A stretch of 64,000 bases of DNA from Streptomyces sp. TRM70350 (GTDB lineage: Bacteria; Actinomycetota; Actinomycetes; Streptomycetales; Streptomycetaceae), in assembly GCF_019219825.1 (NCBI RefSeq), contig NZ_JAHUXH010000001.1, positions 248,001 through 312,000 of the forward strand, read 5' to 3'. The notes beneath the pieces were generated by a model that saw only the letters and a list, made by a program, of their open reading frames with translations, was not told where the DNA came from and did no database searches. Made by a program: the position numbers and the translations under genes. This document shows, in pieces, positions 16,327 to 25,720 of this stretch; within the stretch, counting starts at the first letter, position 1, and each line of letters begins with the position of its first letter.

Positions 16327-19005
16327 ATGACGGAGGTACCGCCGGCGGCGGGCGCCTCGGCTTCCCTGTGGGAGCGGGAGGAGGAGGTCGCCGCGGTCGT
16401 CGAGGCGCTCGACGCCCTGTGCGCGGACCGTTCCTCGTCGGGCGGTCTGCTGGTGTTCCGGGGCGAGGCCGGACTCGGCAAGACCGCGCTGCTCGCCGAG
16501 ACCCGCCGACTGGCCGAGGAACGCGGCTGCACGGTGTGGTCGGCACGCGGCGGCGAGACCCTCAGGTCCGTCCCCTTCAACGTCGTACGCCAACTGCTCC
16601 AGCCCGCCCTCGTGTCCCTGCTGCCCGAGGAGGCCCGCGAGTACCTCGGCGACTGGTACGACATCGCCGGCCCCGCCCTCGGCATCGCGGACCCCGGCGG
16701 ACGGCAGGCCGACCCGCAGGGCGTGTGCGACGGACTGGTCGCCGCTGTGCGCCGACTGGCCAAGCGGGACTGGCCGCTGGTGCTGCTGATCGACGACGCC
16801 CACTGGGCCGACCAGGAGACGCTGCACTGGCTCGCCGCGTTCGCCGAGCGGCTGCACGACCTGTCCGTGCTGGTCGTGGTGGCCCGCAGACCCGGCGAGG
16901 TGACCGGCGAGAGCGCCCGCCACCTCGACGCGGTCGCCGCGGCCGCGGGCCGCCCGGAGACGACGCTGAGCGCCCTCACCCCGGACGCCACCGCCGGGCT
17001 CACCCGCGCGACGGTCGGCCGGCACGCCGACGCCCCGTTCTGCCGCGAGGTCTGGGCCGTCACCGGCGGCAACCCCTACGAGACCGTCGAACTCCTCGCC
17101 AAGGTGCAGGACAGCGAGATCGAGCCGACCGAGTCCTCGGCCGGTCAACTGCGCGCCCTGAACCGCTCCGCGCGCGGCGGCGGACTCGTCACCCGCCTCG
17201 AAGGGCTCGGCATCGACGCCACCCGGTTCGCCTGGGCGGCCGCCATACTCGGCACCGGCATCTCCGTCGGCCTGGTCGCCCGGCTCACCACCATGCGCCC
17301 CGAACAGGCGCTGCGCTGCGCCGAGTTACTGTGCACGGCCCGGATCCTCACCGCCCCCGACCCGGCGGGCGCACAGGCCGACGACGGCGACCTGGAGTTC
17401 GTCCACCCGCTGATCGCCACCGCCGTCTACAACTCCATCCCCGACGCCCTGCGCACCGCCATGCACGGCATCGCCGCGCAGATCGTCACCGACTCCGGCC
17501 GCGGCGCCGCGGCCGCCTCCCGGCATCTGCTGCAGGTCCACCCGGACGACGACGCCGAACTCGTCGACCAGCTGCGCGAGGCCGCCCGCGAACACCTCGC
17601 CGTCGGCGCGCCCGACGCCGCCCGCCGCTGCCTCGAACGCGCCCTGAAGGAACCGCCCCGGCCCGAGGTGCACGCGCGCGTGCTCTACGAACTCGGCTGC
17701 GCCACCCTGCTCACCGCGCCCGCGAGGACCATCGACCACCTCCAGACCGCGCTCGCCATGCCCGGCCTCGACGGCCCCGCCCGCGTCGACGCCGTCTTCC
17801 GCCTCTCCCAGGCGCTGCTCCACAACGACCAGCTGGATCAGGCCGTCCGCACCGTCGAGGCCGAGGCCGCCCGGCACGAGGAGGGGCCCGCCCGGCTGCG
17901 GCTGCGGGCCGTGCAGTACATGTGGGAGGGCATCTACGCCGGTGAGTCGTCCACCCCGGGCCGCTCCGAGCGGCTCGCCGAACTCGCCCGCACCTGCACC
18001 GGCCGCGACAACTCCGAGCGCGCCCTGCTCATCCTCCGTGGCTTCGACGCCATGACGCACGGCGAGAACGCCGAGGAGGTCGTCGAGGTGTGCGACCGCG
18101 CCCTCGTCAACGGCCGGCTCGCCCCCGGCCTCGGCTGGACCGACACCGAGTGGGGCATAGAACTGCTGATGATGCTCGGCAGCTCCTACGCCTACGCCGA
18201 CCGCCTCGACCGCGCCGAGAACCTATTCGCCGAGGCCCTGCGCACCTACACCACGGCCGGGTGGAGCGGCGGCCACCTCGCCCTCGCCAACGCCTTCCTG
18301 GGCCTGGCCTTCCGCAGGCAGGGCCGCCTGAAGGACGCCGAGACCGTCCTGCGCGAATCCCTGCGCCTCGCCGAGCGGGTCGGGCGTGGACTGCCGCTGT
18401 ACTGGTCGGCGACCTGCGGCCTGGTCGACACCCTGCTCGCCCGCGGGCATGTGCGGGAGGCCTGGTCGATCGCCGAGCACTACGGCTTCACCCCGCCCTA
18501 CCCGTCCACCATCGTCCTGCCCGACACCCGGTCGGTGCGCGGCCGACTGCTGCTCGCCGTGGGCCGCACCGAGGAGGGCGTCAACGAACTGGAGGCCGCC
18601 GAGAAGGCCGCCGCCGCGCGGGGCGGCCACAACCCGGTGCTGGCCCCCTGGACCGTCGACCTCGCCCGTGCCCTCGCCACCCAGGACCCGACCCGCGCCG
18701 CCCGGCTCGCCGCCGACGCCCGCCGCCAGGCCGAGCGGTTCGGCACCGACACCGCCATCGGCGAGGCCCTGCGCTGCGCCGCCCACCTGGAGACCGGCCA
18801 GCGCAAGGTGCGCCTCGCCGCGCAGGCCGTCACCTACCTGGAGGCCTCACCCTGTCAGTACGAGCACGCCGCCGCCCGCATCGAGTACGGCCTCGCCGCT
18901 CGCTCCACGACCGAGCTCAACCGGGGGCTGACGCTGGCCCGTTCGTGCGGGGCGGACGGCCTGGCCCGGCAGGCACGGGAGGGGTTGGCGGAACTGGAGG
19001 CGTAA
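16327..19005 (+). CDS. LAL-like AAA ATPase with TPR-like region, no LuxR domain
   Basis: An 892-residue protein with the N-terminal ATPase of large LuxR (LAL/MalT-like) regulators: Walker A GEAGLGKT (46-53) and Walker B LVLLIDDAHWAD (about 153-164). About 500 residues of helical TPR-like repeats follow. LAL regulators end in a LuxR HTH, but this one stops at ARQAREGLAELEA with no HTH, so it probably works as a STAND-type signalling ATPase through another partner. The ATG at 16327 has GGGGAGG about 8 bases upstream; the longer frame to 16156 lacks such a site. It is a single gene, divergent from the MFS gene. Confidence 0.8.
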   Translation: MTEVPPAAGASASLWEREEEVAAVVEALDALCADRSSSGGLLVFRGEAGLGKTALLAETRRLAEERGCTVWSARGGETLRSVPFNVVRQLLQPALVSLLPEEAREYLGDWYDIAGPALGIADPGGRQADPQGVCDGLVAAVRRLAKRDWPLVLLIDDAHWADQETLHWLAAFAERLHDLSVLVVVARRPGEVTGESARHLDAVAAAAGRPETTLSALTPDATAGLTRATVGRHADAPFCREVWAVTGGNPYETVELLAKVQDSEIEPTESSAGQLRALNRSARGGGLVTRLEGLGIDATRFAWAAAILGTGISVGLVARLTTMRPEQALRCAELLCTARILTAPDPAGAQADDGDLEFVHPLIATAVYNSIPDALRTAMHGIAAQIVTDSGRGAAAASRHLLQVHPDDDAELVDQLREAAREHLAVGAPDAARRCLERALKEPPRPEVHARVLYELGCATLLTAPARTIDHLQTALAMPGLDGPARVDAVFRLSQALLHNDQLDQAVRTVEAEAARHEEGPARLRLRAVQYMWEGIYAGESSTPGRSERLAELARTCTGRDNSERALLILRGFDAMTHGENAEEVVEVCDRALVNGRLAPGLGWTDTEWGIELLMMLGSSYAYADRLDRAENLFAEALRTYTTAGWSGGHLALANAFLGLAFRRQGRLKDAETVLRESLRLAERVGRGLPLYWSATCGLVDTLLARGHVREAWSIAEHYGFTPPYPSTIVLPDTRSVRGRLLLAVGRTEEGVNELEAAEKAAAARGGHNPVLAPWTVDLARALATQDPTRAARLAADARRQAERFGTDTAIGEALRCAAHLETGQRKVRLAAQAVTYLEASPCQYEHAAARIEYGLAARSTTELNRGLTLARSCGADGLARQAREGLAELEA

Positions 19006-19017
19006 CGGGGTGCCACG

Positions 19018-19809
19018 TCACATGCCGAGCAGCTGCTCGGTGACCGCCGCCAGCCGCTTGCGCACCTGCGGGTCGTACGCCGCCTCGTGCGCCCGCGCCT
19101 CGGTGGTGCCGTCGAAGTAGCCGCCGGAGCCCATGTCCCGCGTGGCCAGGGCCAGCACACCGGGCGCGCCGTCGGCGACCGAGTTCCACGGGGTGACACC
19201 GCCCTCGCGGACCATCGCCGTGTCCATGAAGGTCGCCGGGTGCAGCACGTTCACGGCGACGCCGGTGCCCGCCAGCTCCTCGGCCAGCGCGAACGTCCAC
19301 GCGGCGAGCGCGAACTTGCTGCGGCAGTACGCCGAGAAGCCCTCGTAGCCCCGGGCGAACTCGGGATCGTCGAAGTCCAGCGGCTCCTGGCCCGCCGAGC
19401 CGACGTTCACGATCCGGGCGGGCGTGTTCGCGCGCAGCACCGGCAGCAGGGCACGGGTGAGCACGACAGGCGCGAGGTAGTTCACCGCGAGCCGCAGCTC
19501 GTGCCCGTCGGCGCTCAGCTCACGCCCCGCACCACGCGGACCGCTGCCCACCCCGGCGTTGTTGACCAGCACGTCCAGCGCGGGAAACGCCTCGGCGACC
19601 CGGGCGCCCAGCTCGCGCACCTCGGCGAGGCAGGAGAGATCGGCGACGGCCCCCTCGGCCGCGCCCTCGGCGCGCAGCTCGGCGACGAGCCGTTCGGTAC
19701 GGCCCGGATCGCGGCCGTGCGCGAGGACGCGGTGCCCGGAACGCGCCAGCTCGAAGGCGACGTACCGGCCGAGCCCCGAGGTGGCGCCGGTGATCAGAAC
19801 AGTGGCCAT
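19018..19809 (-). CDS. Short-chain dehydrogenase/reductase
   Basis: A 263-residue classical SDR: TGATSGLG (7-14) for NAD(P) binding, NNAG, a catalytic Ser in NVGSAGQ and YCRSK for the Tyr-x3-Lys pair. It reduces or oxidises an unknown alcohol/carbonyl. The ATG at 19809 is preceded by a TAGGGT -10-like box 8 bases upstream and has no ribosome binding site, so it is probably a leaderless transcript. The gene faces the ATPase gene 3' end to 3' end, with 12 bases between them. Confidence 0.82.
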   Translation of the reverse strand: MATVLITGATSGLGRYVAFELARSGHRVLAHGRDPGRTERLVAELRAEGAAEGAVADLSCLAEVRELGARVAEAFPALDVLVNNAGVGSGPRGAGRELSADGHELRLAVNYLAPVVLTRALLPVLRANTPARIVNVGSAGQEPLDFDDPEFARGYEGFSAYCRSKFALAAWTFALAEELAGTGVAVNVLHPATFMDTAMVREGGVTPWNSVADGAPGVLALATRDMGSGGYFDGTTEARAHEAAYDPQVRKRLAAVTEQLLGM

Positions 19810-19901
19810 GCCCCCCACCCTAGGCACGCCGCCCGCACCCTTGCGAGGTGCTGCTGAGGCTACGACCAGCAGGGACACCCTGAGGGACTTTCGGGTGGGC
19901 C

Positions 19902-21017
19902 CTACCCGTCGTCCTCCTCGGCGAGCACCCGCTGGGCCGCCGCGAACGCCGAGTTCGCCGCCGGCACCCCGCAGTACACGGCCGTCTGCAGCAGTACCGC
20001 GCCGATCTCCTCGGGTGTGAGCCCGTTGCGCCGCGCCGCCCGGACGTGCATGGCCAGCTCCTCGTGGTGGCCGTGCGCCACCAGCGCCGTCAACGTGATC
20101 ATGCTGCGCTCCCGGCGGGAGAGCGTCGGGTCGGCCCAGATCTCACCCCAGGCATAGCGCGAGATGAAGTCCTGGAAGCGTGCCGTGACGGGGGTCTGGC
20201 GCGCCTGCGCCCGGTCGACATGCGCGTCACCGAGCACCTGTCGCCGTACCTCCATGCCGCGCGGCGCGGGGCCGTCGACGTGCGCACGCAGAGCCGTCAG
20301 CACCGCCTCGGGGCACTGCGCGGGCGCCAGATGCGAGGCGCCGGGAATCTCCACCAGCGCCGCACCCGGCACCGCGTCCGCGATCTCCCGCAGATGCGCG
20401 GGCGGCGTCGCCGGATCCTCACGGCCCGCTATCAGCAGCGTCGGCGCGGAGATCTCCGCGAGCCGCTCCCGCAGGTCGAATGCGGCGAGCGCGTCACAGC
20501 AGGCCGCGTACGCCGCCGGATCGGCGTCCCGGTGGTCCCGCACCAGCCGGGGCACGGTGAACCCGGGCGTGAACCAGCGGGCGTCCGCGCTCCCGGCGAG
20601 TGAGGCCAGACCCTCGCGCCGCACCAGCGCGGCCCGCTCCCGCCACGGCCGCGCCCCGTTGAAGTGGGCCGACGAGCAGATCACCGCCAGGGACGACACC
20701 CGCTGGGGGTGATGCACGGCGAGGTGCAGCCCCACCGCACCCCCCAGCGACACCCCGGCGTAGGCGAACCGCTGCACGCCGAGGGAGTCGGCGAGCGCGA
20801 GCACCAGGTCGGCGAGGTCTCCGACGGTGGCCCCGGCCCCGATCAGCTCGGCCGCCGAGCCGCCGTGCCCCGGCAGATCCCAGCGGATCACCCGGTGGGT
20901 GGCCGACAGCTCGGGGGCGACCTCGTCCCACAGGGCGTACGAGGTGCCCAGCGAGGGCCCGAGGAGCAGCGGGGGCGCGGAAGCGGGCCCTTCGGCACGA
21001 TGGTTGAGCAGTTTCAA
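19902..21017 (-). CDS. pcaL: 3-oxoadipate enol-lactonase / 4-carboxymuconolactone decarboxylase fusion
   Basis: A 371-residue fusion of PcaD and PcaC, called PcaL in actinobacteria. Residues 1-255 are an alpha/beta hydrolase with the nucleophile elbow AGVSLGG (S90), LLIAGREDPATPP and a late GASHLAP histidine. Residues 260-371 are a carboxymuconolactone decarboxylase domain (TLSRRERSMITLTALVAHGH). Together they convert 4-carboxymuconolactone to 3-oxoadipate in the protocatechuate branch. The start is a TTG at 21017 with GGAG upstream; it overlaps the pcaB stop as TTGA. Last gene of the pca operon. Confidence 0.92.
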   Translation of the reverse strand: MKLLNHRAEGPASAPPLLLGPSLGTSYALWDEVAPELSATHRVIRWDLPGHGGSAAELIGAGATVGDLADLVLALADSLGVQRFAYAGVSLGGAVGLHLAVHHPQRVSSLAVICSSAHFNGARPWRERAALVRREGLASLAGSADARWFTPGFTVPRLVRDHRDADPAAYAACCDALAAFDLRERLAEISAPTLLIAGREDPATPPAHLREIADAVPGAALVEIPGASHLAPAQCPEAVLTALRAHVDGPAPRGMEVRRQVLGDAHVDRAQARQTPVTARFQDFISRYAWGEIWADPTLSRRERSMITLTALVAHGHHEELAMHVRAARRNGLTPEEIGAVLLQTAVYCGVPAANSAFAAAQRVLAEEDDG

Positions 21018-22309
21018 CGTCGCTCCAGAGCACGATCGACGAGTGTTCCGGCGGAGCCGGTGTAATGGGCGGGATCGAGGTCGGCGTCCTTCAGTTCCGG
21101 GGCGTGAGCCAGGGGACGTCCCTCGGCGGCCAGCCGGGTGAGCAACTCCTTGGCGCGGGCCCGGCCCACCACGGGCGTGAGCTCGGCGGACAGCCGCTCC
21201 GAGACGATCAGCCCCTGGGTGAGGCCCAGGTGGGCACGCATGACGTCCGGGTGGACCCGGAGTCCCTCGGCCAGTTCGGCGGCGTCCCGCGCGGCCCCGC
21301 CGACCAGCCGCAGCAGCTCGCGGAGCGGCTCCCACTCCGCGTGCCAGGCCCCGGCGGGCCGCTCGTCCTCCGCGACCAGGCAGGCGTACAGGGTGGCGGC
21401 GAGCTGAGGCGCCCGCCGGGCCGCCGCGGCGATCAGGGTGGACCGTACGGGATTGGCCTTGTGCGGCATCGCGGACGAACCCCCGCCACTGCCCTCCGTG
21501 ACCTCGGCGATCTCGGTCCGGGAGAGGGTGAGGACATCGACGGACGCCTTGCCGAGCGCTCCGGCCGTCAGCGCCAGACACCCGGCGAGGTCGGCGAGGG
21601 GCGTCCGCAGCGTGTGCCAGGGCAGGTCCGGCGCCTGCAGGCCCAGTTCGCGGGCGTACGCCGTCGGCAGCGCGGTCGGATCGCTCGCGCCGTACGCCCC
21701 GAACGCCGCCAGCGTCCCGGCGGCGCCGCCGAGTTGGGCGGGCAGCGCGTCGCGTACGGCCGCCACCCGGTCCCGTGCGTCCAGCACCAGGGACCGCCAG
21801 CCGACCGCCTTCAGGCCGAAGGTCGTCGGTACGGCGTGCTGCGTGAGCGTGCGTCCCGGCATCGGCGTGTCGCGGTGCCCGGCGGCCAGCCGGGCCAGCG
21901 CCCGCTCGGTGCGGGCGAGGTCGGCCAGGATCAGGTTCAGGGTGCGCCCCGCGACCAGCATGGTCGCCGTGTCCATGATGTCCTGGCTGGTCGCCCCCCG
22001 ATGGACGTACGGCCCGTACTCCGTACCGACCGCCTTCGTCAGGTCGGCCACCAGCGGGATGACCGGATTGCCGCCGCCCCGGGCACGCTCCGCCAGGGAC
22101 CGTACGTCGTACCGGCCGGCGTCGGCCGCGTCGGTGACCGCCGTCGCCGCCTCGGCCGGGGCCAGCCCGAGCGAGGCCTGCGCGCGGGTGAGCGCCGCCT
22201 CCGCGTCGAGCAGGGCCTGGAGGTAGGCGGTGTCGCTCGTCGCGGACGCGGTGGGGGAACCTGCCCACCCGGGGGCGAGCAGGCCGGTGTCGGGAACCGC
22301 AGAAGTCAC
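21014..22309 (-). CDS. pcaB: 3-carboxy-cis,cis-muconate cycloisomerase
   Basis: A 431-residue member of the fumarase/aspartase superfamily with the signature SSAMPHKANP in the middle and GATSQDIMDT earlier. It lactonises 3-carboxymuconate to 4-carboxymuconolactone. The GTG start overlaps the pcaG stop (GTGA, 22306-22309) and its own stop overlaps the TTG of pcaL, so the chain pcaG-pcaB-pcaL is tightly coupled. Confidence 0.92.
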   Translation of the reverse strand: MTSAVPDTGLLAPGWAGSPTASATSDTAYLQALLDAEAALTRAQASLGLAPAEAATAVTDAADAGRYDVRSLAERARGGGNPVIPLVADLTKAVGTEYGPYVHRGATSQDIMDTATMLVAGRTLNLILADLARTERALARLAAGHRDTPMPGRTLTQHAVPTTFGLKAVGWRSLVLDARDRVAAVRDALPAQLGGAAGTLAAFGAYGASDPTALPTAYARELGLQAPDLPWHTLRTPLADLAGCLALTAGALGKASVDVLTLSRTEIAEVTEGSGGGSSAMPHKANPVRSTLIAAAARRAPQLAATLYACLVAEDERPAGAWHAEWEPLRELLRLVGGAARDAAELAEGLRVHPDVMRAHLGLTQGLIVSERLSAELTPVVGRARAKELLTRLAAEGRPLAHAPELKDADLDPAHYTGSAGTLVDRALERR

Positions 22310-22911
22310 TGGAACTCCAGGAAAACCGTCTCGCCTTCGCCCTGAAGGCGGATGTCGAAACGGTAGGTGCCGTCGCTCTCGGCGTGCGCGACCAGCGTGT
22401 CGCGGCGCGTCTTCGCCAGCCGGGACAGGAGCGGGTCCGCGGCCAGCACGGCCTCGTCGCCCGGCAGATAGATCCGGGTGAACAGATGCACCAGCAGGCC
22501 GCGCGCGAAGACGCACACGCTGATGTACGGGGCGCTGCTCCCGCGCGCGCCGGGGCGGAGCGTACGGGCGTACCAGTGGCCGTTGGCGTCTGTCTGGACG
22601 CGGCCCCAGCCGGTGAACTCGACGCCGTTGCGGCCGAGGAAACCGCCGGACGCCGGGTCGCGGCGCATCGAGCCGTCCACCTGGGGCAGTGTGCCCTCCG
22701 GGTCCGGGCCCCACAGCTCCACGAAGGCGTCCGGCAGCGGCGTGCCCTCGCCGTCCGTGATGTACCCGTGCACGGTGATCGTGTCCGGGTGCCCGGCGGG
22801 CGCGATGTCCTCACCGCCGGGGAAGGGCAGCGCATACCCGTAGAACGGGCCCACCGTGTGCGACGGGGTGGGCAGCACGTGCTCCGGGCTGCTTGTGTCG
22901 ATCTTCGTCAT
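22306..22911 (-). CDS. pcaG: Protocatechuate 3,4-dioxygenase alpha subunit
   Basis: A 201-residue intradiol dioxygenase alpha subunit: TPSHTVGPFYGYALPF at the N-terminus, an HGYITDGEGTPLPDAFVELW strand pair and GWGRVQTDANGHWYARTLRP. It pairs with PcaH, which carries the non-haem iron, to open the protocatechuate ring. The ATG at 22911 lies 5 bases after the pcaH stop. Confidence 0.93.
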   Translation of the reverse strand: MTKIDTSSPEHVLPTPSHTVGPFYGYALPFPGGEDIAPAGHPDTITVHGYITDGEGTPLPDAFVELWGPDPEGTLPQVDGSMRRDPASGGFLGRNGVEFTGWGRVQTDANGHWYARTLRPGARGSSAPYISVCVFARGLLVHLFTRIYLPGDEAVLAADPLLSRLAKTRRDTLVAHAESDGTYRFDIRLQGEGETVFLEFQ

Positions 22912-22916
22912 GGCGG

Positions 22917-23690
22917 TCAGCGTCCCTCTTCCATCCAGGTGGCGTTCGGGCCGTCGAGCACGATGTCCCAGTGGTAGCCCAGCGAGAACTCCGGCACCGA
23001 CAGGCTGTGGTCGTAGCTGGCGACCAGACGCTGCCGGGCGGCGTCGTCCGTCACGGACTGCAGGATCGGGTCGTACCCGAAGAGCGGGTCGTTCGGGAAG
23101 TACATCTGCGTCACCAGCCGCTGGGTGAACGCCGTACCGAAGACCGAGAAGTGGATGTGTGCCGGGCGCCAGGCATTGACGTGGTTGCGCCACGGGTAGG
23201 GGCCCGGCTGAATCGTGGTGAACCGGTAGCACCCGTCGGCGTCGGTGAGGGTGCGGCCCACGCCGGTGAAGTTGGGGTCCAGCGGGGCGTCGTGCTGCTC
23301 GCGCTGGTGGGCGTAGCGGCCGGCCGAGTTGGCCTGCCAGATCTCGATGAGCTGGCCGCGGATCGGCCGCCCGGTGCGGTCCAGCAGGCGGCCGGAGACG
23401 GTGATGCGCTCGCCGATGGGCTCGCCGGTGTGCTGGCGGGTCAGGTCGTTGTCGATCTCGGTGATGTCGCGCTCGCCGAAGGCGGGCGAGGCGAGCTCCA
23501 CCAGCTCCGGGTCCTTGGCCACGTCGATCGCGACCAGCGGCTGCTTCGGGTGACGCAGCAGCGAGGAGCGGTACGGGGCGTAGTCCCGGCGCGGGTGGTG
23601 CTCGACGGGCCCGCCGTCGGCGACGCGCTTCGCGTAGGCGGCGTGCTCGGCCGCTATCTCCTGGTCGATGTCGTGCTGAGTGAGAGTCAT
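22917..23690 (-). CDS. pcaH: Protocatechuate 3,4-dioxygenase beta subunit
   Basis: A 257-residue beta subunit of protocatechuate 3,4-dioxygenase with the iron-binding region GPYPWRNHVNAWRPAHIHFS, in which the Tyr and the two His of the family's Fe(III) site can be recognised, and IRGQLIEIWQANSAGRYAHQ. It catalyses ring cleavage between the two hydroxyls of protocatechuate. It is separated from pcaF by a large inverted-repeat element, the only long gap in the operon, and may therefore have altered expression relative to pcaIJF. Confidence 0.93.
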   Translation of the reverse strand: MTLTQHDIDQEIAAEHAAYAKRVADGGPVEHHPRRDYAPYRSSLLRHPKQPLVAIDVAKDPELVELASPAFGERDITEIDNDLTRQHTGEPIGERITVSGRLLDRTGRPIRGQLIEIWQANSAGRYAHQREQHDAPLDPNFTGVGRTLTDADGCYRFTTIQPGPYPWRNHVNAWRPAHIHFSVFGTAFTQRLVTQMYFPNDPLFGYDPILQSVTDDAARQRLVASYDHSLSVPEFSLGYHWDIVLDGPNATWMEEGR

Positions 23691-23708
23691 GGGGGTCCCT
23701 GCGGGTTC

Positions 23709-23877
23709 TTAGGGGTCCTTGCACTGTGCCCGCCCTGGTCGCGTGGTCTGGCACCGCACCTCGCCGCGTTGCCGAAACGCCCAGGTAGCTCCGCTACCAG
23801 GGAGCTCCGGCGCCTTGCGATGCACGCCACCAGACCACGCGACCTGATCGGACGCTCATAGTGCAAGGACCCCTTAG
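23709..23877. repeat. Nested inverted-repeat element inside the pca operon
   Basis: The gap between pcaF and pcaH is one complex palindrome. The outer arms AGGGGTCCTTGCACT (23711-23725) and AGTGCAAGGACCCCT (23860-23874) are perfect; the inner arms GGTCGCGTGGTCTGG (23737-23751) and CCAGACCACGCGACC (23830-23844) are perfect. At the centre GGTAGCTCCGCTACC (23784-23798) forms another hairpin. The outer arm runs into the TAA stop of pcaF. It resembles a dispersed, non-coding repeat that I have the impression of in other Streptomyces genomes. It could act as a partial terminator or an mRNA stabiliser. Confidence 0.8.
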
Positions 23878-25076
23878 CGTTCGAGGACGAGGGCGAGGCC
23901 CTGGCCCACACCGATGCAGAGGGCGGCGACGCCGGTGCCGGTGCCCTGGCGGGCGAGCTGGTGGGCGACCGTGCCGGTGAGGCGGGCGCCGGAGGCGCCG
24001 AGGGGGTGGCCGAGGGCGATGGCGCCGCCCTGGGGGTTGAGGATCGCCGGGTCGAACTCGGGCCACTCGGCGACACAGCCGAGCACCTGGGCGGCGAAGG
24101 CCTCGTTGAGCTCCAGGACCGACAGGTCGTCGAATCCCTTGCCCGCCTTGGCGAGCGCCCGGTTCACCGCGTCGACGGGGGCGAGGCCGAAGTAGTGCGG
24201 GTCGAGCGCGGAGACTCCGGTGGCGCCGACGCGGGCCAGGGGTTCGCGGCCGGTGGCCTTCAGCCCTTCCTCGTCCACGAGCAGCAGGGCGGCGGCGCCG
24301 TCGTTGAGCGGAGAGGCGTTGCCCGCGGTGACCGTGCCTCCGTCCGTGCGGAAGGACGGCTTGAGCTTGGCCATCGCCTCCAGTGACGCGTCCGGGCGTA
24401 CGCACTCGTCGGCGGCGAAGACGACCGGGTCGCCCTTGCGCTGGGGAAGGGCCACGGGGGCGAGTTCGGCGTCGAAGAGGCCCTGGCGCTGGGCCTCGGC
24501 GGCCTTCTGGTGGCTGTGCAGGGCGAACTCGTCCTGCTGCTCGCGGGTGATCCTGTGCTTGTCGGCGATGAGTTCGGCGCTCTCACCGAGCGGGACGGTC
24601 CACTGCGGGTCCATTCTCGGGTTGACCATGCGCCAGCCGAGGGTGGTGGAGTACAGCTCGGTGTGGGCGGCCGGGAAGGGCTTGTCGTTCTTGGGCAGGA
24701 CGTACGGCGCGCGGGTCATCGACTCCACACCACCGGCCACGGCGATGGAGGCGTCCCCGCACGCGATGGCGCGGGCCGCCTGGATCACCGCCTCCAGGCC
24801 GGACGCGCACAGCCGGTTGACGGTCACGCCGGGCACGGAGGTGGGCAGACCGGCGAGCAGGGCGGCCATGCGGGCGACGTTGCGGTTCTCCTCGCCGGCG
24901 CCGTTGGCGTTGCCCAGGTAGACGTCCTCGATCCGGGACGGGTCCAACGCGGGAGTACGGGCGAGCAGTTCGCGGATGACGTGGGCGGCGAGGTCGTCCG
25001 GGCGGACGGTGGCGAGACCGCCGTTGTAGCGGCCGATCGGCGTGCGGACGGCGTCGACGACGTAGACGTCCCTCAT
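23874..25076 (-). CDS. pcaF: 3-oxoadipyl-CoA thiolase
   Basis: A 400-residue thiolase with the nucleophilic Cys90 in [10 protein letters not shown], the NEAFAAQ loop and the C-terminal [20 protein letters not shown] and CIGVGQG motifs. In this operon it cleaves 3-oxoadipyl-CoA to succinyl-CoA and acetyl-CoA, the last step of the beta-ketoadipate pathway. The ATG at 25076 overlaps the pcaJ stop (ATGA). Confidence 0.93.
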   Translation of the reverse strand: MRDVYVVDAVRTPIGRYNGGLATVRPDDLAAHVIRELLARTPALDPSRIEDVYLGNANGAGEENRNVARMAALLAGLPTSVPGVTVNRLCASGLEAVIQAARAIACGDASIAVAGGVESMTRAPYVLPKNDKPFPAAHTELYSTTLGWRMVNPRMDPQWTVPLGESAELIADKHRITREQQDEFALHSHQKAAEAQRQGLFDAELAPVALPQRKGDPVVFAADECVRPDASLEAMAKLKPSFRTDGGTVTAGNASPLNDGAAALLLVDEEGLKATGREPLARVGATGVSALDPHYFGLAPVDAVNRALAKAGKGFDDLSVLELNEAFAAQVLGCVAEWPEFDPAILNPQGGAIALGHPLGASGARLTGTVAHQLARQGTGTGVAALCIGVGQGLALVLER

Positions 25077-25720
25077 GACTGCGCCTCCTCGCTGACCCGC
25101 ACCGTCGCGGCGGTCCTGGCGGTGACCTCCTCCGCGGTGACGCCCGGCGCGCACTCGGTCAGCACCAGCCCGCCGTCGGTCACGTCGAGCACGCCGAGAT
25201 CGGTGATGACCCGGTTCACACACGACTTGCCCGTGAGCGGCAGCGTGCACGTGTCGAGGATTTTCGGGCTGCCGTCCTTGGCGGTGTGGGTCATCACGAC
25301 GATGACGGTACGGGCGCCGTGCACCAGGTCCATCGCCCCGCCGATGCCCGTGACCAGCTTCCCCGGGACGGCCCAGTTGGCCAGGTCGCCCTTCTCCGAC
25401 ACCTGCATGGCGCCGAGTACGGCGACATCGATGTGCCCGCCGCGGATCATCCCGAAGGACAGTGCCGAGTCGAAGAAGGACGCGCCCGGCAGGACCGTGA
25501 CGGTCTCCTTGCCCGCGTTGATCAGGTCCGGGTCGACCTGGTCCTCGGTCGGGTAGGGGCCGGTGCCGAGGATGCCGTTCTCCGACTCCAGCACCACCTC
25601 CACGCCGGGCGGGAGATGATTGGGGATCAGGGTCGGCAGGCCGATGCCCAGATTGACGTACTGCCCGTCCGTCAGCTCACGTGCGGCCCGCGCGGCCATC
25701 TCCTGGCGTGTCCAGGCCAT
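25073..25720 (-). CDS. pcaJ: 3-oxoadipate CoA-transferase subunit B
   Basis: A 215-residue CoA-transferase beta subunit with [15 protein letters not shown] and ESENGILG; the Glu of SENG (E47) is the family's catalytic residue that forms the glutamyl-CoA intermediate. With PcaI it moves CoA from succinyl-CoA to 3-oxoadipate. Its ATG shares one base with the pcaI stop (TGATG). Confidence 0.93.
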   Translation of the reverse strand: MAWTRQEMAARAARELTDGQYVNLGIGLPTLIPNHLPPGVEVVLESENGILGTGPYPTEDQVDPDLINAGKETVTVLPGASFFDSALSFGMIRGGHIDVAVLGAMQVSEKGDLANWAVPGKLVTGIGGAMDLVHGARTVIVVMTHTAKDGSPKILDTCTLPLTGKSCVNRVITDLGVLDVTDGGLVLTECAPGVTAEEVTARTAATVRVSEEAQS

